From a bacterium (GTDB lineage: Bacteria; Oederibacteriota; Muellerivitia; Muellerivitales; Muellerivitaceae), in contig JAICXI010000009.1 in assembly GCA_025980505.1 (NCBI GenBank), positions 1 to 13,584 on the forward strand: DNA of 13,584 bases, written 5' to 3'. A program made the position numbers and the translations under genes. Below the pieces are notes generated by a model, which saw only the letters and a program-made list of their open reading frames with translations, was not told where the DNA came from and ran no database searches. Shown piece by piece: positions 1-7,321 of the stretch (its first letter is position 1; every line of letters begins with the position of its first letter).

Positions 1-762
1 AAGATTGGTCTGGTCCGCGATATGGGTGATGACGTCCACCACCTTTCCGATGGCCTTGGAACGGGTTCCCAATTCCGTCACTTCCCGCGCCGACCCTTGG
101 ACGACTTCGTGGATGGCGTTCATCTGCAGTGTTGTTTTTTGGACCGCCTGGCTTCCCGCCGAGGAGGCGTTCTTGGACCGGGCCACCACCTTCTCCGAAT
201 TGCTGGATAACTCGGCCGAAACTTGGATGTTCCCGGCCATTTTATCGATGATGTTGAAAGCCTCCTGGACCTTCATGGCTTGTTCTTCCGCTCCCTTGGA
301 TATGTTTTGGATGGTGGAGGAAACCTCTTCGGTGGCGCCGTGCATCTGTTGGATGGTTTGCGTCAACTGCTGGGCAAGGTGGAGCGTTTCCTCCGAACTG
401 TTCTTCAACTGCTCCACCGAGGCCCGGAGGGATTCCAACATGAAATTAAAATGCTGGGCCAAGGCTTGGAAATGTCCGCTATAGCGTCCTTGGATGGAAA
501 CGTTCAAGTCACCCTGCGAGGCTTTTTCCATGGCTTCCAGGAATTCTTCCAAGGGCTTCAATAGGATTTTCTGGACCAGGAGCAAAATGAGCCCGGCCAC
601 AAAAATGCCAGCAAAAACACAAATGGCGTAAAACACAACCAAGCTGTTTTGCTTGAAATAAGCCAGAAGCGGGAAAAGAAGCCCGATGCCGACGCCTAAA
701 AAGGTGATGATTCCGTACAAAAGGACTTCGGAGCTCTTGATCGCCTTGCGGGAATGCTTCAC
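1..762 (-). CDS. Methyl-accepting chemotaxis protein, C-terminus beyond window
   Basis: The first 254 residues are visible and the gene continues past the left edge. The start is GTG at 760-762, preceded by AGGGAG, and its GTGA overlaps the ruvB stop by four bases, implying translational coupling. Two hydrophobic segments (about residues 12-34 and 41-63) are separated by only a short polar turn, so there is no room for a periplasmic sensor domain. A HAMP-like segment follows (about 64-115; KPLEEF and GDLNVSI), then a long helical signalling region. At the window edge it reads ADQTNL, the conserved entry to the MCP hairpin tip that contacts CheA/CheW. By family knowledge it is an inner-membrane chemoreceptor. 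The signal it senses cannot be told; with no extracytoplasmic domain it may sense membrane state or a cytoplasmic cue. Following ruvB is functionally unexpected. Confidence 0.9.
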   Translation of the reverse strand, partial: MKHSRKAIKSSEVLLYGIITFLGVGIGLLFPLLAYFKQNSLVVFYAICVFAGIFVAGLILLLVQKILLKPLEEFLEAMEKASQGDLNVSIQGRYSGHFQALAQHFNFMLESLRASVEQLKNSSEETLHLAQQLTQTIQQMHGATEEVSSTIQNISKGAEEQAMKVQEAFNIIDKMAGNIQVSAELSSNSEKVVARSKNASSAGSQAVQKTTLQMNAIHEVVQGSAREVTELGTRSKAIGKVVDVITHIADQTNL

Positions 763-1823
763 AAGAAGCTCCCTTGCAAGCCCGCGGGGGGGGTGATGCC
801 CAAATGCTGGTAAGCCAACAGCGTGGCCTTCCGGCCGCCGGGGGTGCGCTGTAAAAACCCGATCTGAACCAGGAAAGGTTCGTAGACGTCCTCGACCGTC
901 TCGGATTCCTCCCCCACCGCCATGGCCAGGGTTTCAATGCCCACCGGTCCTCCGGAAAACTTTTCGACAATGCAAGAGAGGATGCGCCGGTCCATCCCAT
1001 CCAAGCCCAAGGGGTCCACCTGCAAAAGCTTCAAGGCCGAATCCGCCACTTCCCGGTCAATCGCGCCTTTTCGTTTAACTTCGGCAAAATCCCGGACGCG
1101 CTTTAAAAGCCGGTTGGCCAGGCGCGGGGTGCCCCGCGAGCGACGGGCGATCTCGGCGGCCCCGTCGTCGGAAATCCCGACCTTCAGGACCTGGGCCGAA
1201 CGTTTAAGGATATCGGTCAATTCCTCCGTTTGGTAGAACTCCAGCCGGAATGAAAGCCCGAAACGGTCCCGCAAGGGGGCGCTCACCTTTCCGGCGCGGG
1301 TGGTCGCTCCCACCAGGGTAAAGGGCGGCAAATTAAGCCGGATAGCCCGGGCCGTCGGGCCCTTTCCGATCATGATATCCAGTTCGAAATCCTCCATTGC
1401 GGGATAAAGCACTTCCTCGACCACGTGGGGGAGGCGGTGGATTTCATCGATGAATAAAAGGTCGTGGGGCTGGAGGTTGGTTAAAAGTGCGGCCAAATCG
1501 CCCGCCCTTTCAATGACGGGCCCCGAAGTGGTTTTCAGGTTCACGCCCATTTCCTTGGCGATAATGGCCGCCAAGGTGGTCTTGCCAAGCCCCGGGGGGC
1601 CGGAAAGGAGAAGATGCTCCAGGGCTTCCTTGCGCTTTTGCGCGGCCGCCAAGGTGATAAAAAGGGATTCTTTCAGGGCCGTCTGTCCGACGTATTCGGA
1701 TAAATGCTGGGGTCTCAAGGACGGCTCTTCGTCGTCCCCCGCCTTTTGAGGATCCATGACGCGCAGTTCGTCAGGGGAGTTGGGGAGGGGTGGATCGGAA
1801 ATCTCTGGTTTGGCGCGGGGCAT
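759..1823 (-). CDS. ruvB: Holliday junction branch migration helicase RuvB
   Basis: RuvB is the AAA+ hexameric motor that, with RuvA, drives branch migration of Holliday junctions during recombinational repair. From the ATG at 1823 it has 354 residues, slightly longer than the usual 330-345. Visible motifs are Walker A GPPGLGKT (75-82), Walker B DEIH (126-129), sensor 1 GATTRAG (172-178), the RDRFG segment (185-189), sensor 2 GTPRLANRLL (231-240) and the C-terminal winged-helix part ending QRTPGGRKAT and LGITPP. The start is uncertain: the ATG at 1823 has no clear Shine-Dalgarno sequence. A TTG at 1871 extends the frame without resembling RuvB, and an ATG at 1757 would give 332 residues. It lies 84 bp after the dinG-like gene and overlaps the MCP gene by four bases. 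Neither ruvA nor ruvC is in the window. Confidence 0.95.
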   Translation of the reverse strand: MPRAKPEISDPPLPNSPDELRVMDPQKAGDDEEPSLRPQHLSEYVGQTALKESLFITLAAAQKRKEALEHLLLSGPPGLGKTTLAAIIAKEMGVNLKTTSGPVIERAGDLAALLTNLQPHDLLFIDEIHRLPHVVEEVLYPAMEDFELDIMIGKGPTARAIRLNLPPFTLVGATTRAGKVSAPLRDRFGLSFRLEFYQTEELTDILKRSAQVLKVGISDDGAAEIARRSRGTPRLANRLLKRVRDFAEVKRKGAIDREVADSALKLLQVDPLGLDGMDRRILSCIVEKFSGGPVGIETLAMAVGEESETVEDVYEPFLVQIGFLQRTPGGRKATLLAYQHLGITPPAGLQGSFL

Positions 1824-1907
1824 GCCGGTTATTTTACAGGAAAACCGGCCAAAACAAGCGTGAAAGTGCAAAAGGGGGGAAATAGCGTCGCCCCGACCTT
1901 GCGGCTT

Positions 1908-3950
1908 TCATCTTCCCGCCTTCGCTTTCTTTTCAGGCGTCCCGGGTTTGGAAAGATAAACCGTCTCACACCGCGGCAGGGCTTCCAGAAACACCCTTCC
2001 CCACCGTTCGGTGGAAACCCTCGGATCCAATAGGGTGACGGTTCCAACATCCGAGGCCGTACGGATCAGGCGGCCGAACCCCTGCTTGAGGCGCAACACG
2101 GCTTCCGGGAGGCTTTCCACCTGGAAAGGTTCCAGCCCCCGTTCTTTTAAGCGGGCGTGCCGGGCCTCCACCAGGGGCCCTTCCGGGACTTGGAATGGCA
2201 GCTTGGTGATGATCAGGTTGGACAAGGCTTCCCCCGGAACGTCCACGCCTTCCCAAAAACTGTTGACCCCCAGGAGAACCGAATCCACATCTTCGCGGAA
2301 AACCTTCAAGAGGCGGGTCCGGTCCCAACCTTCCTCGCCTTGGCTTAAAAGCGTTATCCCCATCTCTTCCAAGTCCTTGCGGATGGCTTCCCCCACCTGC
2401 CGGAGCATCTTGAAACTCGTAAAAAGGACGAAGGCCTTCCCATGGGAGTGTTTCAAGGACGCCCGCGTGTAATCAATGACCGCCTGGAGATACAGGCCTT
2501 CCTCCCGGCGGGGATGGGGCATGCTTCGAGGCAGGAAAAGCGTGACTTGTTTTTCGTAATTGAAGGGGGAACCCACCAAAAGCGTCCGAACCCGGCTGGC
2601 TTCGTCCGGATCATCCAACCCTAAGGCGTGTTTGAAATAGCCGAAATCCCTCCCGACCGACAAGGTGGCACTGGTAAAGACAACCGACTTCACCGATGAC
2701 AATAAGTGCTCCCGCAAGAGTTCGGAAGCGTCCAATGGAATGGCCTTTAAAACGGAGGCCTTGATTTCCCCGCGCCTCAGTGCCGCCCCATCCGGTTCCA
2801 CCACGTAACAGGCTTCCTCGCCCCATCCCCGTTCCAAGATGTAAGAAAGGCGCTTCACCAGTGACCGGCATTCTTCCCGGGTACCGCGGGCCTCCATTTC
2901 CAGTTCTTCGGAAGGTGCTGATTTCTCCGCCGTTTCCAGGAGAGCTTCGATCCTTTGCAGCGGTCCCGCAAGTTTATCCACCGAAGGGACTTTCTCGGGC
3001 AAGGGATAGGCGCGGTTCAGCGCCGTGGCCGGCAAAGCCTCCAAACCAATTTCAGTGAAGAACCCCTCGGCTTGGGCCTTGAACTCCATGACGGCATCCC
3101 CCGCGCCCGCCGCGGGAAGAAGTGCAAAGAGTCCCTTGCGGCCGTTGGGCGACTTGTCGTCGGAATAAAGCAGCCGCTTCACCAAGCCCAAGCAATCGTT
3201 GAGGGAAAAGGAGGTGGCTAAATGCTCGGCCGCCAAAGCCGGCAAGTGGTGGGCTTCATCCACGATCAAAACCTCGTAGGGCGGCAACACGCCTTGTTCC
3301 TCCTCCATCTTCAAGGACAGGTCCGCCAAAAGCAGCGCATGGTTCACCAGGATCAATTGGGCCCCATAACCCTTTCGCCGGACCGAATGGTAAAAGCAGG
3401 TCTCAAAGGTCGGGCATTTGGAACCAAGGCAGTGATAGGGATCGCTTTTCACCTCGTTCCAGATATCCATCGGTATGGGAAAGCCGAGCGAGGCGAGGGT
3501 TCCCTCTTCGGAAAGGGCGGCCCATTCCTGAAGTTTCAACAGGTCCGCACTTCCCCCGCTGAAGTCCATCTGATGGTTGTTTTCCAAAGCCAGGTTCAAC
3601 CGGCGGCGGGAAAGGTAATTGCCGCGGCCTTTTAAAAGTACCGCCGAAGCATGTCCCAAGCCCTCCTTTTCCAGCGCTTTCAAGACCACCGGCAGATCCT
3701 TCTGGTAAAGCTGTTCTTGGAGGGTCAAGGTATGGGTCGAAACCACCACGGGGCCCTTGTTTTGAAGGGCGTATTCCAGGGCCGGAATAAGATACGCGAA
3801 ACTCTTTCCAACCCCCGTGCCGGCTTCCGCCATCAAAAAGCCGCCGGTTTCCAAGGTTTCACGAATGGCCTGAGCAAGCTCGTTTTGTTGGGGTCGGTTT
3901 TCCAGGTGGGCTTCCCGGACCACCGTTGAAAGCCGTTGGGCGATATCCAC
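1908..3950 (-). CDS. dinG: DinG/YoaA-family ATP-dependent DNA helicase (XPD-like)
   Basis: This 680-residue superfamily 2 helicase of the DinG/YoaA type is close to the usual family length. These enzymes unwind damaged DNA, R-loops or replication intermediates in the 5'-3' direction and usually carry a 4Fe-4S cluster. Motifs in order are Walker A AEAGTGVGKS (41-50), motif Ia STHTLTLQEQL (71-81), DEAH box (231-234), FTSATLS (425-431), NSFWEGVD (563-570) and motif VI QGFGRLIR (623-630). Three cluster cysteines, Cys174, Cys179 and Cys185, have normal spacing, but the first ligand after KGRGNYL is Ser114, so the cluster may be altered or lost. The start is GTG at 3948-3950 with GGAG six bases upstream (3956-3959). 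It is the first gene of an apparent dinG-ruvB-MCP run. An inverted repeat lies 61-101 bp upstream. DinG versus YoaA cannot be separated by eye. Confidence 0.92.
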   Translation of the reverse strand: MDIAQRLSTVVREAHLENRPQQNELAQAIRETLETGGFLMAEAGTGVGKSFAYLIPALEYALQNKGPVVVSTHTLTLQEQLYQKDLPVVLKALEKEGLGHASAVLLKGRGNYLSRRRLNLALENNHQMDFSGGSADLLKLQEWAALSEEGTLASLGFPIPMDIWNEVKSDPYHCLGSKCPTFETCFYHSVRRKGYGAQLILVNHALLLADLSLKMEEEQGVLPPYEVLIVDEAHHLPALAAEHLATSFSLNDCLGLVKRLLYSDDKSPNGRKGLFALLPAAGAGDAVMEFKAQAEGFFTEIGLEALPATALNRAYPLPEKVPSVDKLAGPLQRIEALLETAEKSAPSEELEMEARGTREECRSLVKRLSYILERGWGEEACYVVEPDGAALRRGEIKASVLKAIPLDASELLREHLLSSVKSVVFTSATLSVGRDFGYFKHALGLDDPDEASRVRTLLVGSPFNYEKQVTLFLPRSMPHPRREEGLYLQAVIDYTRASLKHSHGKAFVLFTSFKMLRQVGEAIRKDLEEMGITLLSQGEEGWDRTRLLKVFREDVDSVLLGVNSFWEGVDVPGEALSNLIITKLPFQVPEGPLVEARHARLKERGLEPFQVESLPEAVLRLKQGFGRLIRTASDVGTVTLLDPRVSTERWGRVFLEALPRCETVYLSKPGTPEKKAKAGR

Positions 3951-4010
3951 TGGATCTCCGATGCTTAAAAGGCTGTTGAAAAAATCCGTCTCCCGGACTT
4001 TCCTATGGAC

Positions 4011-4051
4011 GAACGAGCCGCGAATGAAAAAATATTTTGAGCGGCTCGTTC
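4011..4051. repeat. Perfect 11-bp inverted repeat upstream of dinG
   Basis: GAACGAGCCGC at 4011-4021 is matched exactly by its reverse complement at 4041-4051. The 19-bp spacer is AT-rich and itself contains the palindrome AAAATATTTT. It lies in the 230-bp gap between the fecR-like gene and dinG. No U-tract follows on either strand, so it is not an ordinary intrinsic terminator. It could be a protein-binding operator or an RNA stem-loop in the dinG leader; the sequence cannot tell which. Confidence 0.7.
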
Positions 4052-4100
4052 CATCCCATGGCTGTCAAGGGGGTGCTTCAAAATACTTTCCGGCACCCGG

Positions 4101-4138
4101 TTAAACTAAAAGAGAGAAGGCTTTTCGCCTTCCCTCTT
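4101..4138 (-). terminator. Intrinsic terminator of the fecR-like gene
   Basis: The stem pairs 4110-4121 with 4127-4138 (11 of 12 positions paired, one A/C mismatch) around a five-base loop. The core is GAAGGC/GCCTTC. Read on the minus strand it is followed by TTAGTTT, a moderate U-rich tail. It sits 43 bp after the stop codon of the fecR-like gene and before dinG, where a terminator is expected. Confidence 0.7.
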
Positions 4139-4180
4139 GAACCCGATTCATTCTAGTCGTTGTTTCGAAGTTAATCCAGG

Positions 4181-4987
4181 TCATTCCCCCCGGCGGCGCC
4201 TCTTCTCCCTGGCTTCATGGCGCAAGAATCTTTTCCTCAAATGCGGATGTCTGCGAATCCACGGCTTGCGGACATGTTGACGGATGTCCGCCAATCTCCG
4301 GAGGCGTTTTTTCAGGACCCCTTGGCGAAACGAGCGCCATCTCTCAAACCGTCGGATTTCAGACCGGGCCAAACGCCGGCGCATCCGGAGCCGACCGTCC
4401 TTGAAGGAAGAAAAATTCCCCGCGGTTACCCGATAGGTTCCGGCATCGTTGCCGACCTCCACTTCCCCTTCCTGCGTGGCGACCTGGGCGCCGGTGTCCT
4501 GGGCCGTCACTTCAAAAGCCGTCCCGCGGACCCCGCAAACCACTCCATTGGCTTCCACTTCAAAAGTGGATCGGCTGTCCTCCAGGTTTTTTTTCACATC
4601 CGCCAAAATCCGCCCCGCCAGGAGTTGCAAACGACTCCAGAAACCGCCGTCACCATTGGCCTCGATTCGCCCCACTTTCAAGTCGCATTGTTCGTTCAAA
4701 TGCACCGATGTTTCGGATTGCAGCATGAGCGTCGTTTCGCTCTTTTCTCCGACCTTGATTTCATCCCCGCTTTCAAGGACCTGTCCCTCCTGGGCCGGTT
4801 CCCAGGCGCGTTCCCCGTCCTCCAGAACCTGCACATTGGAGCCCTGGATGTCTTCAATCACATATTCCACCGGTTCTTGGCCGGAGGCGGCCACGTCCGC
4901 TTGGGGGAATCCGCTTCGGGGCGATGCCCCCAACAGTAAAAGCCCGGCGAAAACCGCACCGCCTATTTTAAAACAATTTTTATCCAC
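4181..4987 (-). CDS. Secreted FecR-domain protein with Arg-rich tail
   Basis: The protein has 268 residues. The start is GTG at 4985-4987, with a strong GGGGGAGG Shine-Dalgarno sequence just upstream. Residues 1-30 look like a signal peptide (hydrophobic stretch VFAGLLLLGA, likely cut near Gln29-Ala30), so it should be exported. Residues about 41-195 fit a FecR domain: an early GSNVQVLEDG strand, GDEIKVGEKSETTLML, and the hallmark GVVCGVRGTAFEV (148-160), then EGEVEV. Classical FecR relays siderophore signals to an ECF sigma factor, but no sigma factor or TonB receptor is nearby and no transmembrane helix follows the signal peptide, so this is more likely a stand-alone periplasmic or surface FecR-fold protein. 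The tail (199-268) has 31 Arg/Lys in 70 residues. A terminator follows. Its ligand is unknown. Confidence 0.82.
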   Translation of the reverse strand: MDKNCFKIGGAVFAGLLLLGASPRSGFPQADVAASGQEPVEYVIEDIQGSNVQVLEDGERAWEPAQEGQVLESGDEIKVGEKSETTLMLQSETSVHLNEQCDLKVGRIEANGDGGFWSRLQLLAGRILADVKKNLEDSRSTFEVEANGVVCGVRGTAFEVTAQDTGAQVATQEGEVEVGNDAGTYRVTAGNFSSFKDGRLRMRRRLARSEIRRFERWRSFRQGVLKKRLRRLADIRQHVRKPWIRRHPHLRKRFLRHEAREKRRRRGE

Positions 4988-5039
4988 GCCTTACCTCCCC
5001 CGGTAGAAACTTGAAGATTCAAATCAGTCGGCAGAGCTA

Positions 5040-5077
5040 AACAACAAATAGCCCGGTTGCATCTTAATCTCAACCGG
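5040..5077 (-). terminator. Possible terminator after rlmH
   Basis: CCGGTTG at 5053-5059 and CAACCGG at 5071-5077 form a perfect 7-bp stem with an 11-base loop. On the minus strand it is followed by GCTATTTGTTGTTTAG, a T-rich but interrupted tail. It lies 26 bp after the rlmH stop. The long loop and broken T-tract make it weak; it may instead be a leader hairpin of the fecR-like gene. Confidence 0.4.
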
Positions 5078-5102
5078 AAAAAGCGGGTTTAAACTTCGAA
5101 CA

Positions 5103-5522
5103 TTACCGGGGGTAGGGATGGCCCCGTAAGGTGGCGCCCGACCGGTAAAGTTGTTCCATCAGCAGGACCCGGGCCAATTCATGGGAATAAGTCATCGGGG
5201 ATAGGCTCAGGCTTTTCATTCCGGTCCTGGAAATTTCAACGGGCGGCCCGTCCGAACCCCAGGCGAAAAAATAGATGTCCCGGGGGGACTGGGTGACCCA
5301 GCGGATGAATGAAGCCGAATCCATCCCCTGGCCTTGGGCGTCCAGGGAAACCAAAACCGCCTTGTCTTTCTTCGTTTGAACAAACCGCGCGATTTCCTTG
5401 CCGTCTTCCTCAAGTTCCCGCAAGGTCACCGGCCAAAGGCGCTTGAGCCTTGTATGGTAATCAGCGGCCAACTGTTGGAGTTTTTTTTCCTTAAAGCGGC
5501 CAATAAAAACACAATAAATCAC
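5103..5522 (-). CDS. rlmH: 23S rRNA pseudouridine-1915 N3-methyltransferase RlmH (divergent)
   Basis: RlmH is a small homodimeric SPOUT enzyme that uses SAM to methylate pseudouridine 1915 in helix 69 of 23S rRNA. The GTG at 5520-5522 gives 139 residues (family about 155). It is preferred because AGGTGG lies six bases upstream and the protein then opens IYCVFIGRFKEK, matching the usual family start; a TTG at 5543 would add seven unlikely residues. Matching parts are LVSLDAQG (58-64), the knot-forming LSLSPMTYSHELARVLL (105-121) and MEQLYRSGATLRG (122-134). It is divergent at the SAM-binding loop, WGSDG (88-92) where the family usually has GGxxG, and at the end, PYPR, where the usual ending is PYHR-like. 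It lies 96 bp after the sugar phosphomutase gene. Assignment to RlmH is secure; activity is less certain. Confidence 0.88.
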   Translation of the reverse strand: MIYCVFIGRFKEKKLQQLAADYHTRLKRLWPVTLRELEEDGKEIARFVQTKKDKAVLVSLDAQGQGMDSASFIRWVTQSPRDIYFFAWGSDGPPVEISRTGMKSLSLSPMTYSHELARVLLMEQLYRSGATLRGHPYPR

Positions 5523-5528
5523 GGAGTT

Positions 5529-5534
5529 CCACCT
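5529..5534 (-). promoter_or_regulatory. Ribosome binding site deciding the rlmH start
   Basis: AGGTGG on the minus strand is six bases from the GTG at 5520-5522 and supports that start over the upstream TTG. A 5-bp complementary pair (TGCCC/GGGCA) just upstream in the leader partly abuts it. Confidence 0.6.
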
Positions 5535-5618
5535 GCCCGTCAAAAGGTCTGGGCAAAGCCGCGGATCCTTCCCAACGGCCTTCTTTCACCGCCTCTTCCC
5601 CAAAAAACGGGCGTCGGT

Positions 5619-7022
5619 TTAGAGGGTTTGGAGGCGCTTCAATACTTGGTTTCTAATTTCTGGATAATCCCGAAACCAGCCCTCCGCGATGGAGGATAAC
5701 TGTTTTACACCGGGCGCCTCCAGGCGGCAGGACAAAACCGATTCCGTCACCGACCGGCGCACGATGCCCCAACCCGAATCCCAAACGGCCCGGACACCGT
5801 CCACGGTGAAAATTTTGGCGCCCATTTCCAGGGCCCGTTTTTTCAAGTTCTCATAGAGCTCGGGAGTCGCTTCCACCGGCATCTCCATCTTGACATCGTA
5901 GGTGGACACCCGTTTGGGGAACACCGCGGCCATTTGGGAAAGCGTTTCCCGGCTCTTTTTAAGCAGTTCCAACATTTTGAGACATGCATAGAGGGCGTCC
6001 CCCGGGAAAGGGCCGGGGAGGAAGAAATGGCCGCTCGCCTCTCCGCCCAGCAACGCTTTTTCCCTTTCCATCCGGTTAAAAATAAAAGTATGGCCTGATT
6101 TCTCGAGGAAAGCGACCCCACCCGCTTTTTGGACGGCCGTTTCAACCGCATTGGAACATTTCACGTCGTAAACCACGCCCAGGTTTTTGTGTTTGACGCC
6201 CAACTCTCCCGCAAAGAGGGACAAGATAATGTCGTTCGGGACTTCGTTTCCCTTTTCATCGACAAAACTGATCCGGTCGCCGTCCCCGTCAAAAGTCACG
6301 CCCAATTGGGCCCTTTCCTTTTTCACCCTTTCCCCCAAAATCCGCAAGGCCTCGGGATCGGAGCTATCGGCCCCCCGGCCGGGGAAACGGCCGTCGGGTT
6401 CCTTGTTAAGAAATTCCACCCGGCAATTCAATGCGTTTAAAACCATGGGAACCGTCAAGGCGGACGAACCATTGCCCACATCCGCCACCAATTTGAATTC
6501 CTGGAAGTTCCGGGCCGTCGTATTCACCAAAGCGTTCCGGTAATCGGCGTAAAAATCCTTCTTTTCCACGATGCCCGCGCCCTTCCGGTGGATTTGATTG
6601 ATCAGTACTTGGTAAAGGCGTTCGATCCATTGAAGGGAGGCTGGCGTTCCCTGGATGAAAAACTTGAAGCCGTTATCATCAGGTGGATTATGGGAAGCCG
6701 TGATCATGATGCCCAGGGCGGCCCCGCTGAATCGCGTGGCATAAGCCAACAAGGGGGTGGAAACGACGCCCGCATCCACTATTTTCAAGCCGGTCTTTTT
6801 CAGCCCTTGGATCAGGGAACGATTGAGGCTCTCGCTGGAGTTTCGAATATCATGGCCCACAACCACCTTGATATTACGGTGGGATTCCTCTTTCAGGAGG
6901 GTTCCGGCGGCCAACCCCACTTGTTCGGCCTGGACGGTCCCCAATGGCTTAGGGTAACGGCCCCGGATATCGCAGGCTTTTAAAATCCCAGCGGGTATGG
7001 GAGCCATGGCGGCTTTTTCCAA
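5619..7022 (-). CDS. Phosphomannomutase/phosphoglucomutase
   Basis: A 467-residue alpha-D-phosphohexomutase, normal length for the bacterial AlgC/ManB type. It interconverts 1- and 6-phosphates of mannose or glucose through a phosphoserine enzyme, supplying precursors for GDP-mannose, LPS, capsule or glycogen in the cytoplasm. Visible are the N-terminal CDIRGRYP, the phosphoserine loop TASHNP (108-113, Ser110), metal loop DGDGDR (245-250), sugar-binding GGEASGH (326-332) and the C-terminal phosphate loop in GWGIVRRSVTES (417-428), closer to AlgC than to glucosamine mutases. TTG at 7022 has GAGG seven bases upstream; ATG at 7007 is a plausible alternative and would remove five residues. An intrinsic terminator hairpin lies immediately before this ribosome site. 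Substrate preference cannot be read from sequence. Domain I through IV appear intact. Confidence 0.93.
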   Translation of the reverse strand: MEKAAMAPIPAGILKACDIRGRYPKPLGTVQAEQVGLAAGTLLKEESHRNIKVVVGHDIRNSSESLNRSLIQGLKKTGLKIVDAGVVSTPLLAYATRFSGAALGIMITASHNPPDDNGFKFFIQGTPASLQWIERLYQVLINQIHRKGAGIVEKKDFYADYRNALVNTTARNFQEFKLVADVGNGSSALTVPMVLNALNCRVEFLNKEPDGRFPGRGADSSDPEALRILGERVKKERAQLGVTFDGDGDRISFVDEKGNEVPNDIILSLFAGELGVKHKNLGVVYDVKCSNAVETAVQKAGGVAFLEKSGHTFIFNRMEREKALLGGEASGHFFLPGPFPGDALYACLKMLELLKKSRETLSQMAAVFPKRVSTYDVKMEMPVEATPELYENLKKRALEMGAKIFTVDGVRAVWDSGWGIVRRSVTESVLSCRLEAPGVKQLSSIAEGWFRDYPEIRNQVLKRLQTL

Positions 7023-7033
7023 AGGACAACCTC

Positions 7034-7063
7034 AAATAAAAATGGGAACCCGGGGGTTCCCAT
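7034..7063 (-). terminator. Strong intrinsic terminator between tRNA-Phe and pgm
   Basis: ATGGGAACC at 7042-7050 pairs perfectly with GGTTCCCAT at 7055-7063 around a four-base loop. On the minus strand it is followed by TTTTATTTG. It is 120 bases downstream of the tRNA and ends exactly where the GAGG of the phosphomutase gene (7030-7033) begins. It may end the tRNA transcript or act as an attenuator in the phosphomutase leader. Confidence 0.85.
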
Positions 7064-7183
7064 CAAGTGGATAATGACAACCTTTCCCGGCCGTCGAACC
7101 GGCGTTCCACGGCGGGTTTTGTCGAAACACTTTATCGGTTTGTCCGCATTCCAAAAAAATCCGATCGGCAAAGGCAAGATAAA

Positions 7184-7259
<76 letters not shown>

Positions 7260-7321
7260 GACCGTAAACGGCCCGAAAAATCCCCCCAACAATCCAGGAA
7301 GATGGCTTCAGCAGGGGATGA

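Noticed and set aside
1824..1871. N-terminal extension of RuvB from TTG at 1871
   Set aside because: The added residues do not resemble RuvB and TTG has no ribosome site; the ATG at 1823 is preferred.
4063..4068. Perfect minus-strand TTGACA upstream of dinG
   Set aside because: No -10-like hexamer lies 15-19 bases downstream; the expected place is occupied by GCCGCT inside the inverted repeat.
4181..4987. Classical FecI-FecR-FecA iron signalling set
   Set aside because: No ECF sigma factor or TonB-dependent receptor is present and the protein lacks a post-signal membrane anchor.
4217..5006. Plus-strand open frames across the fecR-like gene
   Set aside because: They overlap a minus-strand gene with clear FecR motif and strong ribosome site; their sequence looks like antisense low-complexity.
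7153..7168. CCGATCGG followed by seven T on the minus strand just after tRNA-Phe
   Set aside because: The palindrome leaves a loop of only two bases, so a stable terminator is unlikely; a much better one lies at 7034-7063.
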